This document shows, piece after piece, positions 25,219 through 34,746 of a stretch of 39,654 bases of DNA. The DNA is from Seinonella peptonophila (GTDB lineage Bacteria > Bacillota > Bacilli > Thermoactinomycetales > Thermoactinomycetaceae), in contig NZ_FQVL01000020.1 of the NCBI RefSeq assembly GCF_900129355.1, positions 1-39,654 on the forward strand. The letters run 5' to 3'. The notes below the pieces were generated by a model that was not told the DNA's origin, did not search any database, and saw only the letters and a list, made by a program, of their open reading frames with translations. How positions within the stretch are numbered: position 1 is the first letter of the stretch; each line of letters opens with the position of its first letter. Made by a program: the position numbers and the translations under genes.

Positions 25219-25283
25219 CCTTGACTAGCCTCCATAACTCCTTTACGTTGACAGTTAGACAAAGTATGAGACTCTAGTCAAGG
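25219..25283 (-). repeat. Long-range inverted repeat in the glycosyltransferase leader
   Basis: CCTTGACTAG (25219-25228) and CTAGTCAAGG (25274-25283) are perfect 10-bp arms 45 bases apart, between the ATP-grasp gene and the glycosyltransferase start. It would fold into a long stem-loop in the mRNA leader or serve as paired protein sites. Confidence 0.55.
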
Positions 25284-25441
25284 TATAACACTTATCTTCT
25301 TCTTTATATTACATGATGATGCTAACGCTTTCATCGTCCTATAAAAATATGTTTCTTTTTATGCTTTTATCTCATTCTCTTATCTGGGTGAAGTGCGTTA
25401 ACGATCCAAAAATCTCATTTGTTTAATCGTGTAGGATCTAA

Positions 25442-26185
25442 TTAGCTTCCTTGCTTTATGGATTGAATTCGACGATAGGTGGAATAATCTTTTAGTTTAA
25501 TAAAATGAGACATCGATGGGTATTTATTGGCTTCAATTAAGAAGATACGACCATGATGATCTAGACCGATATCTAATCCATAAATACGGTGTGGAGGATA
25601 TAAACGACTAAGACGAGATACGATTTTAATTGATGTTTGCTTAATATTGCCTATAGGATTTTCATGAATGGTTCGCTGAGAGATTGCCCTTTGGATGGCA
25701 ACAGAAAGAGGAAGAAGAGTCCCTTTGCTCCGTGTATTATTCGTTACTATAAAACCTTTCCCAGCAACTTTAGCTGCAGTACCTGTGACTTTCCAGACAT
25801 GAGATCGTTTTTTTCGTTGTACGATCACGCGAATGTCAAAAGGACGATTATTGATTTGAGCGAGAGGGATACGTCTTTGTATCAAATATCTGAGGGGGCC
25901 TGTAAGGTGTTTGACATAGTGGTAAGTATCTGAAAGACCTTGAATGATACGTGTTTTATTTTCAATATGCACTTTGTACTGATTGTCACCTTGTGCAGAA
26001 ATTTGAATAACGCCAAATCCGCCTCCTTTACCAATTGGTTTTACGATGATTTGTTGATATTTATGCAACATATAAGCGAAGGTATGTTGATTGAAAAGAT
26101 GTGTTTCAGGTAAATGAGGTAATAAAGCAGGGGATTGACTTAGAAATCGGTATTTTGTGAATTTATCTTCCGATGCTCTGTTCAT
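25442..26185 (-). CDS. YheC/YheD-type ATP-grasp protein
   Basis: 247 residues. The ATP-grasp fold is visible: VKPIGKGGGFGVIQI near residue 48 (the glycine-rich nucleotide loop), NRPFDIRVIVQRK, and the metal-binding end GLDIGLDHHGRIFLIEANKYPS near residue 210. The family is best known from Bacillales proteins associated with the spore coat; ATP-grasp enzymes form amide or ester links via acyl-phosphates. It follows the aminotransferase gene by only 15 bases, so it belongs to the phosphonate operon. A role joining aminoethylphosphonate, through its amine, to a carboxylate is an attractive inference without direct evidence. Confidence 0.8.
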   Translation of the reverse strand: MNRASEDKFTKYRFLSQSPALLPHLPETHLFNQHTFAYMLHKYQQIIVKPIGKGGGFGVIQISAQGDNQYKVHIENKTRIIQGLSDTYHYVKHLTGPLRYLIQRRIPLAQINNRPFDIRVIVQRKKRSHVWKVTGTAAKVAGKGFIVTNNTRSKGTLLPLSVAIQRAISQRTIHENPIGNIKQTSIKIVSRLSRLYPPHRIYGLDIGLDHHGRIFLIEANKYPSMSHFIKLKDYSTYRRIQSIKQGS

Positions 26186-26200
26186 TCAAGTGCCTCCTTT

Positions 26201-27310
26201 TCAAATGTAATCTATTTTTTCAAGATATTCGGATAGATGGAGCAAAAATTGCTTGATATCTTGAGGGTAAATCGCTCCTATGTTGCTGATCCGGAATGTA
26301 TGGAGATGATCTAGCTTCCCAGGATAGATTGTGAATCCTTTTTCATAAAGATAGTCATGCAGATCATGAAAATGGTAATTTGGAGAACAAGGTTCCTGCA
26401 CAGCAGTCACAATTTTCGATTGATATCTTTCAGGAACAAGGGTTTTTAATTGGAGCTGTTTGAGACCCGTGATAAGGGTCTTCCACGACTGAGTGTACCT
26501 TTTATATCGAGTTTCGACTCCTTCTTGTTTAAGTTCATCTAATGCTTGTTTTAAGGCATAAAGTGTTTGAACAGGGGGGGTAAAACGAAATTGATGAGTC
26601 TTGATAAAATAATCATATTGTGCAATTAAATTTAAATAGTAATTGCGAGGTTGATTTCTTATCTTGCCTAATTTGTCTTTGGATGCAATGACAAAAGAAA
26701 CACCTGGCATACCTTGAATATTTTTATTAGAGCTAGCTGCAAGATAGCTGATATTCATCTGTATCATATCAATAGGGATAGCAGCATAAGAACTCATCGC
26801 ATCAACAAGTAAATCAATTTGATAAGTTGCACAAAGTTTGCCGACTGAAGCAAGATCATTTAAAAGCCCTGTTGTCGTTTCGTTATGAACAATAGCAAGA
26901 TGAGTTATTTTCCTTGGGTGTTTTTGGATATATGTTTCGAGCTTTTCTAATTGAAGACAGTCATAGGGCGAACTTTGATATTCTAAATAAGGTAATTGAT
27001 ACGTTTGAGCTATTTCACATATCCGTTTTCCATATGCGCCATTTTGGATGATTAATAATTGGTCATCATCACTAATCACAGAGCTGATCATCGCTTCGAT
27101 TGCAGCGGTACCCGATCCACCAAACATGACAGTCGTATATTGGTGGAGATTTGCTACTATTCGTGTGAGGTCTTCTGTTAGGTTGATTAGGAGCTGACTA
27201 AATTCAGCTTCCCGAGGACAAATGTCAGGTACAACCTGGGCGTATTTCACACGATCAGTCGTTGTGGCAGGGCCTGGATTTAAGAGAATATTTCTTTTGA
27301 TTGATTTCAT
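26201..27310 (-). CDS. phnW: 2-aminoethylphosphonate-pyruvate transaminase family protein
   Basis: PLP-dependent class V aminotransferase, 369 residues. ILLNPGPATTTDRVK at the start and FGGSGTAAIEA are PhnW-type; VDAMSSYAAIPIDM holds the PLP aspartate, and the Schiff-base lysine is in SSNKNIQGMPG near residue 195. It interconverts phosphonoacetaldehyde and 2-aminoethylphosphonate. Since PEP mutase and phosphonopyruvate decarboxylase lie directly upstream, it probably works in the biosynthetic direction. ATG 27310 has GGAGG upstream; 17 bases separate it from the decarboxylase gene. Confidence 0.9.
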   Translation of the reverse strand: MKSIKRNILLNPGPATTTDRVKYAQVVPDICPREAEFSQLLINLTEDLTRIVANLHQYTTVMFGGSGTAAIEAMISSVISDDDQLLIIQNGAYGKRICEIAQTYQLPYLEYQSSPYDCLQLEKLETYIQKHPRKITHLAIVHNETTTGLLNDLASVGKLCATYQIDLLVDAMSSYAAIPIDMIQMNISYLAASSNKNIQGMPGVSFVIASKDKLGKIRNQPRNYYLNLIAQYDYFIKTHQFRFTPPVQTLYALKQALDELKQEGVETRYKRYTQSWKTLITGLKQLQLKTLVPERYQSKIVTAVQEPCSPNYHFHDLHDYLYEKGFTIYPGKLDHLHTFRISNIGAIYPQDIKQFLLHLSEYLEKIDYI

Positions 27311-27327
27311 CGGAGACCTCCTTCCTC

Positions 27328-28470
27328 TTATTTAGTTAGAGCCTGCCTGATAAACGATTGTAATCTTGTTTTCACTTCGTGAGGCTTGAGATGAGGTCTA
27401 CTTAGATTGGTTTGGGAACCTTTGCGTATTTTTAAGTACAAAAACGTAAGAGTGCTGCTCTCACTCCAATGCTGTATGGTGGAAGATAATTCATGAAGAT
27501 GATGGAGATAGATTGAACGAGGATAGCTACAGGCAGCCGCCATCTCTACAAAATTGACGGATGGAGAAACCGTGCTTTGTCCACCTGTCGAATCGTGAAC
27601 TTGATTGTCAAGCAGAATATGCAGAAGATTTGGAGGCTGATAACAACCGATTGTCGCCAAATTGCCGAGTCTCATAAGTAATGAACCATCTCCATCAACT
27701 ACAATCACTTTTAACCTTGGTTGACTTAGTGCAATGCCCAACCCAAGCGAACTTGCACATCCCATTGAACCAACCATATATAAATGATTTTCATCATCGG
27801 CAATTTGATATAACTCTCGACCTGTTTTGCCTGTAGTTGTGATGAGAATCGTATGCTTATTTTTCAAGGAATGAATTGAAGTAAGTGCTTCAAAGCGACT
27901 TGGTAGTTGATCTTGAGTTTGTTTGCTTACTTTGGTCTGATTAGATGGAATTGGAAAAGGAGTTTCTTGAAGCAATTGTGGAGCAAAAGTTCCTTTTCTG
28001 ACTACAAAAAAGAATGAATGATTTTGATCAATCCATGCATTTGCTTGTTGGATTTGCTGTTTCGCTGTTTCCAAATCTGTTGAAAGGTAAGACCATTTTA
28101 CCCGCATCAAAGTGAGAAGGTTTGTAGTGATTTGACCCATTAATTCGTGCTGTGGTTCATCAGCGGCAGTTGGCTCTCCACGAAGACTTACAAATCCAAG
28201 TAATGGAATTTGAAAGGGATAGTTTAGTGATGTTAAAGGGGAGACTGCATTTGTTAATCCTGAGTTTTGCATGAAAACAACGGCTTTTTTCCCACCTATA
28301 GAAGCACCAGAAGCAATCGCGATCGCTTCTCCTTCATTCGATGCGATGATATACTCGCATTCATTGATTGCATAATTGAGCAAATCTTTAAGAAATGAGC
28401 AAGGTACACCTGTATAAAATGTATAGCCCAACTGTCTTAATTCATGCCCAAATGCTTGTGTATCAAGCAT
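27328..28470 (-). CDS. ppd: Phosphonopyruvate decarboxylase
   Basis: Thiamine-diphosphate enzyme, 380 residues. The N-terminal domain begins FGHELRQLGYTFYTGVPCSF and has SNEGEAIAIASGAS with the cofactor-activating Glu; GEPTAADEPQHE follows. The C-terminal TPP-binding domain shows GSMGCASSLGLGIAL, DGDGSLLMRLGNLATIG and LLDNQVHDSTGGQ, as in phosphonopyruvate decarboxylases. It converts phosphonopyruvate to phosphonoacetaldehyde, pulling the unfavourable PEP mutase step forward. It lies 12 bases after the mutase gene. Confidence 0.93.
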   Translation of the reverse strand: MLDTQAFGHELRQLGYTFYTGVPCSFLKDLLNYAINECEYIIASNEGEAIAIASGASIGGKKAVVFMQNSGLTNAVSPLTSLNYPFQIPLLGFVSLRGEPTAADEPQHELMGQITTNLLTLMRVKWSYLSTDLETAKQQIQQANAWIDQNHSFFFVVRKGTFAPQLLQETPFPIPSNQTKVSKQTQDQLPSRFEALTSIHSLKNKHTILITTTGKTGRELYQIADDENHLYMVGSMGCASSLGLGIALSQPRLKVIVVDGDGSLLMRLGNLATIGCYQPPNLLHILLDNQVHDSTGGQSTVSPSVNFVEMAAACSYPRSIYLHHLHELSSTIQHWSESSTLTFLYLKIRKGSQTNLSRPHLKPHEVKTRLQSFIRQALTK

Positions 28471-28482
28471 AGGAAATCACCA

Positions 28483-29367
28483 CTACCTTTTAGAAGAGTT
28501 TGGGAAATATTCATTCTCAGCTTTTTGGAGTTCCTCAGTTCCTTGTAAACGGAAAACCTCTTTTAGTGGAACCACACTATTTTCGATATTGACTAGACTT
28601 TGTTCCTGGAAAATTTGCTGAGATATTTTTTTCATGGCTTGTATGGACGATCTGAGATTATGATTGGCCCAAATAACTAGATTTACTCCCAAATTCTCTA
28701 ACTCATCAGCTGACAATTTGTAATATGTTGTCGGCACAATCACAATGGGGCATTTACCACCCCATTCATTCATAAACGCTTCTATTTCACTGCTATCTGA
28801 CCGTTTACTGTGGATTAGTAGGGCATCTGCACCTGCGTTTCGATAAGCTTCTGCTCGCTTCAAAGTTTCTTCGAGCCCCCATCCTGCAATAAAAGTTTCG
28901 ATTCTGGCTATGACCATAAAATCGTCATCTTTCTGTGTATCTTTCATGGCTTGGATTTTACCGCAAAATTCAGTTATATCAGCAAGTGGCTGTTGATGAC
29001 TGTTAATAAACGAATTTGTCTTTGGAAATTGTTTATCTTCGATACAGACTCCAGCAATGTTGCGTTGCTCTAATTTTTGTACCAGTCGCCTTGCATTATT
29101 AAAGTTGCCATAACCTGTGTCGCCATCAACCAATATAGGAATGGAAGTTGCATCGCTCATAAATTCTAAAATGTCAACAATTTGAGTCCATGAAGCCTCG
29201 TTACAATCTCTTACTCCCATTGATGCAGATATTGATAATCCACTTGCCCAAATCCCCTGAAAACCTGCTTCTTCTACGATCTTTCCTGATAAACCATTGT
29301 GTGCTTCCATTAGATATGAAAGCTGTGATGAGTGAATCAATTGTTTTAATTTCGTTGTTTTTTTCAT
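28483..29367 (-). CDS. pepM: Phosphoenolpyruvate mutase
   Basis: First enzyme of phosphonate biosynthesis, making the C-P bond by rearranging phosphoenolpyruvate to phosphonopyruvate. About 294 residues, isocitrate-lyase superfamily barrel. Hallmarks: [27 protein letters not shown] with magnesium-binding Asp, and the diagnostic loop [11 protein letters not shown] near residue 112, which separates true mutases from related lyases. Several ATGs lie at the start (29382, 29370, 29367); 29367 is chosen because AAAGGG then stands five bases upstream. It heads a four-gene operon with the decarboxylase, transaminase and ATP-grasp protein. Confidence 0.94.
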   Translation of the reverse strand: MKKTTKLKQLIHSSQLSYLMEAHNGLSGKIVEEAGFQGIWASGLSISASMGVRDCNEASWTQIVDILEFMSDATSIPILVDGDTGYGNFNNARRLVQKLEQRNIAGVCIEDKQFPKTNSFINSHQQPLADITEFCGKIQAMKDTQKDDDFMVIARIETFIAGWGLEETLKRAEAYRNAGADALLIHSKRSDSSEIEAFMNEWGGKCPIVIVPTTYYKLSADELENLGVNLVIWANHNLRSSIQAMKKISQQIFQEQSLVNIENSVVPLKEVFRLQGTEELQKAENEYFPNSSKR

Positions 29368-29688
29368 CATATCCCTTTCCATTCATTTTATTTGTTTGAG
29401 TACAAGATATGAGGAAGGGATAGAAAATGAAGCGGCGCTCCATAACTAGACACACATAGAAATGACAGGGCTAAGGGCTAAATATTGCGAATTATCATAA
29501 TGCATTTTGAATATTTATGGCATATTGTGATTTTATGAAAGAATATTTATAATTAATAAGTTGTGTTTTTTAATACTACTACTGCAACTTTATTGAGTGA
29601 AAAGTAACATTTGGTAACTATTCCATTCGTTATTGCAGAAAATATGGTCATACACAATGAGAATAATTGATGGGGGTTATTTGGCGGA
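29368..29688. other. Divergent intergenic region
   Basis: A/T-rich spacer between the phosphonate operon and the propeller-protein gene; must hold both promoters. On the minus strand TTCATAA and CATAAATAT (29539-29511), 13 bases apart, weakly resemble a sigma-E promoter. On the plus strand TTGAGT and TAACTA, 16 bases apart, are a possible sigma-A promoter near 29595-29622. Neither is strong. Confidence 0.3.
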
Positions 29689-30621
29689 ATGAAAAAAGGT
29701 ATGTTAACAGTTGCTACATCGATTTTTGCTTTGTCAGCGTTTTTGATAGGAGCACCTCATTTGCCAGTATCTGCTGATGGGGGGAAAGAAAAAATCTTAT
29801 ACACTCAGTATAAGCCGTCACAATACGATGTAAAAACCGAACTATATCATGTTGATCCAAACGGGAAAAACAAAACCTTGTTAACTAAAAATGGAGAAGG
29901 GGAAGAAGGGGATATTTCTCCAGATGGTAAACAAATTGTTTTCCATGGTGAATATGGTGATGGTGGTTTATTTACCATTCCAAGTAGTGGTGGAAAGGTA
30001 ACCAAAGTGAATAAAGAAGAATATGAACCACCTACACATCGAATTCCAGCTTGGACACCTGATAAAAAGAAAATCGTCTATTTTTCGCCAAACAATCGTG
30101 CTGAGAAAAGTCCGATCCAAGTCATAAATTCGAATGGTACATCAGATCAGACTATCACAACAATTGATGCTATCAAAACCCAGATCAAGCCAACACCCGA
30201 TGGAAAAGGAATTGCTTATAGCTATGATAGCTCGAGCAATAAGAAGGATGGTGGTGGAGATATTTACACCATTAACCTAAATGGTTCTAAAAAGAAAAAT
30301 ATTACCCACACCTCCAACATTGCAGAAACCTTGTTGGGTTGGACAATCGACCATAAAAAGATTTTATTTACCGATGGTAAAGATCTTTATACCATTCGAC
30401 CAGATGGTACGCAAAAAGCAAAAATTGTAGATTTACCAAGCTCAATTAAAAATGTAACAGCAGCTGCCTTTTCACCAAACGGGAAAGAAATAGCAATTGC
30501 TAACCAAGCAAGCGAAGGGAAAACCACTATCTATAAACTTCCAGTTAAAAGTAAAGGTGCACAATTAAAAGAAATTGTGAAAGGTAATGTTGCTCTAAAC
30601 GATTGGGCTGCAATTAAGTAA
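29689..30621 (+). CDS. Secreted TolB-like beta-propeller protein
   Basis: 310 residues with a signal peptide (MKKGMLTVATSIFALSAFLI, cleavage probably after VSA near residue 29). At least five PD40-type blades follow, each with the DG/DK turn: ISPDGKQIVFHG, WTPDKKKIVYFS, PTPDGKGIAYSY, WTIDHKKILFTDG and FSPNGKEIAIAN. No enzyme domain is attached, so it is a binding or scaffold protein outside the membrane. It stands alone between the divergent phosphonate operon and its own terminator. Confidence 0.82.
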   Translation: MKKGMLTVATSIFALSAFLIGAPHLPVSADGGKEKILYTQYKPSQYDVKTELYHVDPNGKNKTLLTKNGEGEEGDISPDGKQIVFHGEYGDGGLFTIPSSGGKVTKVNKEEYEPPTHRIPAWTPDKKKIVYFSPNNRAEKSPIQVINSNGTSDQTITTIDAIKTQIKPTPDGKGIAYSYDSSSNKKDGGGDIYTINLNGSKKKNITHTSNIAETLLGWTIDHKKILFTDGKDLYTIRPDGTQKAKIVDLPSSIKNVTAAAFSPNGKEIAIANQASEGKTTIYKLPVKSKGAQLKEIVKGNVALNDWAAIK

Positions 30622-30640
30622 GACAAAATAATAAACATCT

Positions 30641-30674
30641 AAAACCCGCCTCCTATTTCAGATGCGGGTTTTTC
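30641..30674 (+). terminator. Rho-independent terminator
   Basis: AAAACCCGC pairs with GCGGGTTTTT around a 14-base loop, ending the propeller-protein gene. Confidence 0.8.
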
Positions 30675-30786
30675 TATGTAAAGCTGTTAAGTGTGTGGAG
30701 TCCTCAAACTTTTGATCTGAATATAAATTACAGGGGACTGAATATTGATAACTGTATAAGTCGATTGTGAAAGTGGTGGCGATTAT

Positions 30787-32202
30787 ATGGGAAAAGAGCA
30801 ATTTCTGGGTCGCTGGACCCTTCGAATCCTGCATAATGTTATCGGTAATTCAGAACAATGTAATGATAATGATTTGGTCAAAATGGAAGCGGAACTTCGT
30901 CTAGTGGATGATGATCATTCATTTCTCGTCGGGGAGATGGTATCTGAAGATCGAATTTGGGTAGTGGAAGGGGGGGTTCAGTTATATTCACATCCCGAAT
31001 CGATAACACTGCGGGCGATTGGAAAATCTAATACATCAGTTGCTGGGCAGATTTTTGATTTGACTGGTATTTTGTTGGAGCAATGGAGAGATGGAGATCA
31101 ACAGCGACCAGCGATTGTCGGAACGTTGATTCAAACATTGGGCACTGGAACAATTGGGTCAACTTATTCCTTTGTCGCTGTTAGTCAAGAGCTTCCATAT
31201 GCTATTTATCGTCTACCACAAACGATTGTTGATCATTACGCGGATGAGGTGCATCGTTATCACCATTTGGTCTGGCATGTACTTCGGAATTCTTGGTATA
31301 CATTAGATGCTTCGTATCGTGAGGAAATTCGAAAACTGGATTGGCAAGTGTGGGGGAACCGGTATGCAATAGGACCAAATGCGATTATTAACGGCTCAGG
31401 AGAAGATTTTCTCTTTTTTCATCGTCAAATGGTGGCTGATTACCGGATGATGATGACACAAAAGGGAGAGCGAATGATTGAATGGGAATCCCTGCCCAAA
31501 CCTGGTGAAAGTGAAGCCCCAGATGCAACAATTGATGACTTTTCAAATCGCGTTCCACCAATATGGGAGATTCCCTGTGCACCTGCATATCGCAGCCGTA
31601 TTTCCGTCATAAAAACAGATGATTTTTATTGGAATCGACTGTGTTGGCTCGATTATCAATTTAAAAATCCCGCTTACCTAGCAACGCTTACCCTAGGAGA
31701 GTTGGGATCTCTGCTCGAATTTAGTGTTCATAATGATCTGCATCTTCGTTGGTCAAATATTCCACGAGACCCTATTACAAATGAAATTGTTCCAACTGGT
31801 AGACATGATGCAGACTTTGACTCAAGGTGGAATGATCCCAAGTATGATTGGTTGGGTGAATTTTTCTCTTCCCACGTGAATCCGATTTTTTGGCGATTGC
31901 ATGGTTGGGTGGATGATCGGATTGAAGATTGGTATTATGCACATCAACACTTTCACCCAGGTGAGATTGAGCGGATTAAAAAAAGTGGCATATCATGGTT
32001 TAAAGCAGGTAAATGGGTGTTGGTGAAACATCCATGGGTTTGGCCTAAAACGTTAGGAGGGTATCTCTCACATCATGGACATGATATGCCAGGTTTACGA
32101 GAAAAACGAATCGAGAGTATGAAAAAGGTGGTGCGAATTTTATATGGGTCTCGAAGTGAGGAGAGACAAAAGACTTCAAATAAAATTGGTTGGATTTATT
32201 AA
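30787..32202 (+). CDS. Tyrosinase-like (PvdP-like) protein
   Basis: 471 residues. The first 135 residues look like a beta-rich domain; the rest resembles the tyrosinase dicopper domain. CuB-like motifs are good: SVHNDLHLRW (His315, His319) and VNPIFWRLHGWVDDRIEDW (His372), matching the tyrosinase HNxxH and DPxFxxHHxxxDR patterns. CuA is less clear: FLFFHRQM gives His212 as the third ligand and VHRYHH (156-160) a possible first, but the usual histidine nine residues before His212 is glycine. There is no signal peptide. It converges on the squalene-hopene cyclase gene, 14 bases away. Oxidation of a phenolic group is plausible, not shown. Confidence 0.62.
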   Translation: MGKEQFLGRWTLRILHNVIGNSEQCNDNDLVKMEAELRLVDDDHSFLVGEMVSEDRIWVVEGGVQLYSHPESITLRAIGKSNTSVAGQIFDLTGILLEQWRDGDQQRPAIVGTLIQTLGTGTIGSTYSFVAVSQELPYAIYRLPQTIVDHYADEVHRYHHLVWHVLRNSWYTLDASYREEIRKLDWQVWGNRYAIGPNAIINGSGEDFLFFHRQMVADYRMMMTQKGERMIEWESLPKPGESEAPDATIDDFSNRVPPIWEIPCAPAYRSRISVIKTDDFYWNRLCWLDYQFKNPAYLATLTLGELGSLLEFSVHNDLHLRWSNIPRDPITNEIVPTGRHDADFDSRWNDPKYDWLGEFFSSHVNPIFWRLHGWVDDRIEDWYYAHQHFHPGEIERIKKSGISWFKAGKWVLVKHPWVWPKTLGGYLSHHGHDMPGLREKRIESMKKVVRILYGSRSEERQKTSNKIGWIY

Positions 32203-32216
32203 TAGAATCGTTGAAT

Positions 32217-34061
32217 TTAGCTGTATCTTTGGTAATAGTGACTTAAAGTAAGTAGAGGCCAGATAAAAGGATAAGCGTGATATCGAATATAAAACTGTCC
32301 TGCAAAACCGGCTCCGGTTGGATAGTCGTCAATTGTAGGATCGCTTAGCCTTTGTAATAGATATTTGATCCCTGCTTGGATTTTTTTGGTTGGCTTAGTA
32401 GTCACACTAATCAGGGCATCCAATGCCCATGCTGTTTGAACAGTTGTGGATCGACCTAAAGGAATAAATTTTTGTTGTCTGTCGCTATCACAAGATTCGC
32501 CCCAACCTCCATCTGGATTTTGAATGTGAGACAGCCAAGCAACTGCTTTTTTGACTTGGGGATGGGTATGATCATATCCAACAGCAGATAATCCAGTTAG
32601 CGCTGCCCAAGTACCATAAATATAGCAAATTCCCCATCGACCATACCAAGAACCATCTTTTTGTTGATGTTGAAACAACCAACGACAGGCATGTTCGATT
32701 GGTTTGCTTAATCCCCGTTGATCGGTGAAATTACCTAAAAATTCTAATGTTCGGCCAGTTAAGTCACTATTTGAGGGGTCCGCAAGTACATGGCGGAGTT
32801 TTGGAGAGACACGAAACCAGATGGGGTCCGTTTGTTTCTCAAATGCAGGCCATCCACCATCTGGATTTTGCATGAAGAGTAACCATTGGACTCCTCGTTT
32901 CCAAGCTGAGTAAATAGATTGAACGCGATAAGTGGAGGGAGTAAGTGCTCGTAAACAGGCAGATGTATCGTCAATATCGGGATTGATGGTATTTATGTCC
33001 GAAAACCCCCAACCACCTGGCTGGCTATAGGGATTGTGAATCGACCAGTCACCTTTTTTGACCTGTTGACGTTTGAGTAGATATTGGATTCCTTTTTTTA
33101 TAGTAGGATGTTCGGCAGGGAGTCCCGCTTGTTGCAAAGTATAAACCAGCAGGGAAGTATCCCAAACGGTTGAGCTTGTTTCTTGTAGATGGTAGATCCC
33201 TTCATCAAGTGGGAAAAGAAAGGTGACTAAACCATTATATGCTTTCTGGATATACATATGGTTGAAGGGGTAGCCAAGAGAGTGTAATGCGAAAACCATA
33301 AAGAAAGTAGAAGTTGTATAACTATACAGTGTTCCGTCTATTTCAGTATGTTTGATCATGAAATCCAAACCTTGCTGGAGAGCCAGTTTTTCTAATTTGA
33401 TCTGGGAATGAGTAAAGTGATGGGCAATTTGTTTACGGTGAATCAGTGGTTCCTCTTCCGTTACATTTATTGGGATGCCTGATAACCATTGATCAACTTC
33501 ATTTTTGTGAGGAAGATCTATTTGTAACTTTTGGTGTGCTAAGATCATGAGCGGGACAAGGTGAACTCTGGCGTAACCCACAATATTGAATAGATTGTAG
33601 GGATTGCTGGTAGGTAGAAGAAGACATTCAATCGGAAGTAAAGGAATGCTAGGCCATGGTTGATGTCCAAATAAGGATAAGAGGATTTTTGTTAATCGGT
33701 TCGCTTTCTGAAGTCCACCATGTTTCATGATGAAGCCTTTGGCTTTTTGCATTATGGGATCATCAGGTGCACATTTCCCACAATAGAGTAATGCTAAACA
33801 AGCTTCAATGGTAGCTGAAATGTTCCCCGGGTTTTCATCTGGATATAATTTCCACGATCCATCAGATGATTGCATTTTGATAATACGGTTTAAAACTTTC
33901 ATTACAGAGGAATCTCTTTTAGCTAAGGTAATCATTAATAAAATCATATATGAATCGGTAATCGGCCCATTTTCAAAACAGAATGACCAACTCCCATTCG
34001 ATTTTTGATCCTGAATCAACTTCTCTACAAGAAGATGGATCTGCTTTTTGATTTGATTCAT
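32217..34061 (-). CDS. shc: Squalene-hopene cyclase family protein
   Basis: Terpene cyclase of the prenyltransferase/squalene-oxidase repeat family, 614 residues. The catalytic acid motif DxDD-T is intact at Asp362, Asp364, Asp365 (PDIDDTSA), equivalent to the DVDDTA of the Alicyclobacillus enzyme. QW repeats are spread through the protein: QSSDGSWKLY, QNPDGGWPAFE, QQKDGSWYGRWG and QNPDGGWGES. It would cyclise squalene to hopene, or tetraprenyl-curcumene-like chains to sporulene-type products as in Bacillus; sequence reading cannot decide. It is a single gene; a TTGACA at 34124-34119 on the minus strand may mark its promoter. Confidence 0.9.
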   Translation of the reverse strand: MNQIKKQIHLLVEKLIQDQKSNGSWSFCFENGPITDSYMILLMITLAKRDSSVMKVLNRIIKMQSSDGSWKLYPDENPGNISATIEACLALLYCGKCAPDDPIMQKAKGFIMKHGGLQKANRLTKILLSLFGHQPWPSIPLLPIECLLLPTSNPYNLFNIVGYARVHLVPLMILAHQKLQIDLPHKNEVDQWLSGIPINVTEEEPLIHRKQIAHHFTHSQIKLEKLALQQGLDFMIKHTEIDGTLYSYTTSTFFMVFALHSLGYPFNHMYIQKAYNGLVTFLFPLDEGIYHLQETSSTVWDTSLLVYTLQQAGLPAEHPTIKKGIQYLLKRQQVKKGDWSIHNPYSQPGGWGFSDINTINPDIDDTSACLRALTPSTYRVQSIYSAWKRGVQWLLFMQNPDGGWPAFEKQTDPIWFRVSPKLRHVLADPSNSDLTGRTLEFLGNFTDQRGLSKPIEHACRWLFQHQQKDGSWYGRWGICYIYGTWAALTGLSAVGYDHTHPQVKKAVAWLSHIQNPDGGWGESCDSDRQQKFIPLGRSTTVQTAWALDALISVTTKPTKKIQAGIKYLLQRLSDPTIDDYPTGAGFAGQFYIRYHAYPFIWPLLTLSHYYQRYS

Positions 34062-34180
34062 AAATAGTCACCTCGTGGCAATATATATCGGATGTATATT
34101 TTCTATTTCTAGTTTCCATGTCAATTTATAAAAGATATCGGAAATTATTCACGTAATAAATGAAGTGCAAATAAAGGCTG

Positions 34181-34702
34181 TTGTTTTTTTATATCTTTTC
34201 GAGCAATGATCGCCATGTAGGTGAGCAACATCAAATAAGCCCAGAATTTCGAGATTGGTGGGTAGAACATGATGTTTTGCGCAAAGCAGAGGAGAGAAGA
34301 GTGCATCATCCTGTCGTCGGAGAATTAGTTTTTAACATTTATCGTGTCCAGTCTGTGATAATCCTGATTTGGCATGACGCTTCATCATCCATTACACAGT
34401 GTGAAGTGAAGAGAATTTCTGCTGATGAATGGTATCAATCATTAAGCGATGAGACAAAAAAATATAAAGAAGTGGCGATGATCCTACAAGAAAATTTAAG
34501 AAAAATGCAAAGGCGATTAGATTTAACAATGTTACCATCTAAAGATCGCCTTCTTCTATTTCATAAGATAATGAATGAATATTGCACCGATTATAAATTA
34601 AAGGAACTCTTAACACAAGAAGAAATCGGTCAATTCTTAGGTTTAAGCAGAGAAACCGTCAATCGATTATTAAATAAAGAACATTATTTTGAAAGTGAAT
34701 AA
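34181..34702 (+). pseudogene. Chimeric regulator remnant: MmyB-like ligand domain piece joined to a Crp-type helix-turn-helix
   Basis: 173 codons from a TTG without a good ribosome site. Residues 20-51 (ISPEFRDWWVEHDV, HHPVVGELVF) match part of the C-terminal ligand domain of MmyB-like regulators. From about residue 53 the sequence turns into the second half of a Crp/Fnr-family protein: the end of the cyclic-nucleotide-like domain (CEVKRISADEWYQSL), the dimer helix and a helix-turn-helix, LTQEEIGQFLGLSRETVNRLL. Neither family is complete, so a deletion near 34331-34354 probably fused two genes. The DNA-binding half could still be expressed. Confidence 0.6.
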
Positions 34703-34716
34703 AATTCCCCGTTTTG

Positions 34717-34746
34717 TTGACAATTTATCTTATTCATTGGTTTAAT
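34717..34746 (+). promoter_or_regulatory. Sigma-A promoter of the dehydrogenase-like gene
   Basis: A perfect TTGACA (34717-34722), 18 bases, then TTTAAT (34741-34746) preceded by TGG as an extended -10. It fits transcription of the gene starting at 34845 and would leave an ATG at 34761 almost without leader. Confidence 0.6.
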
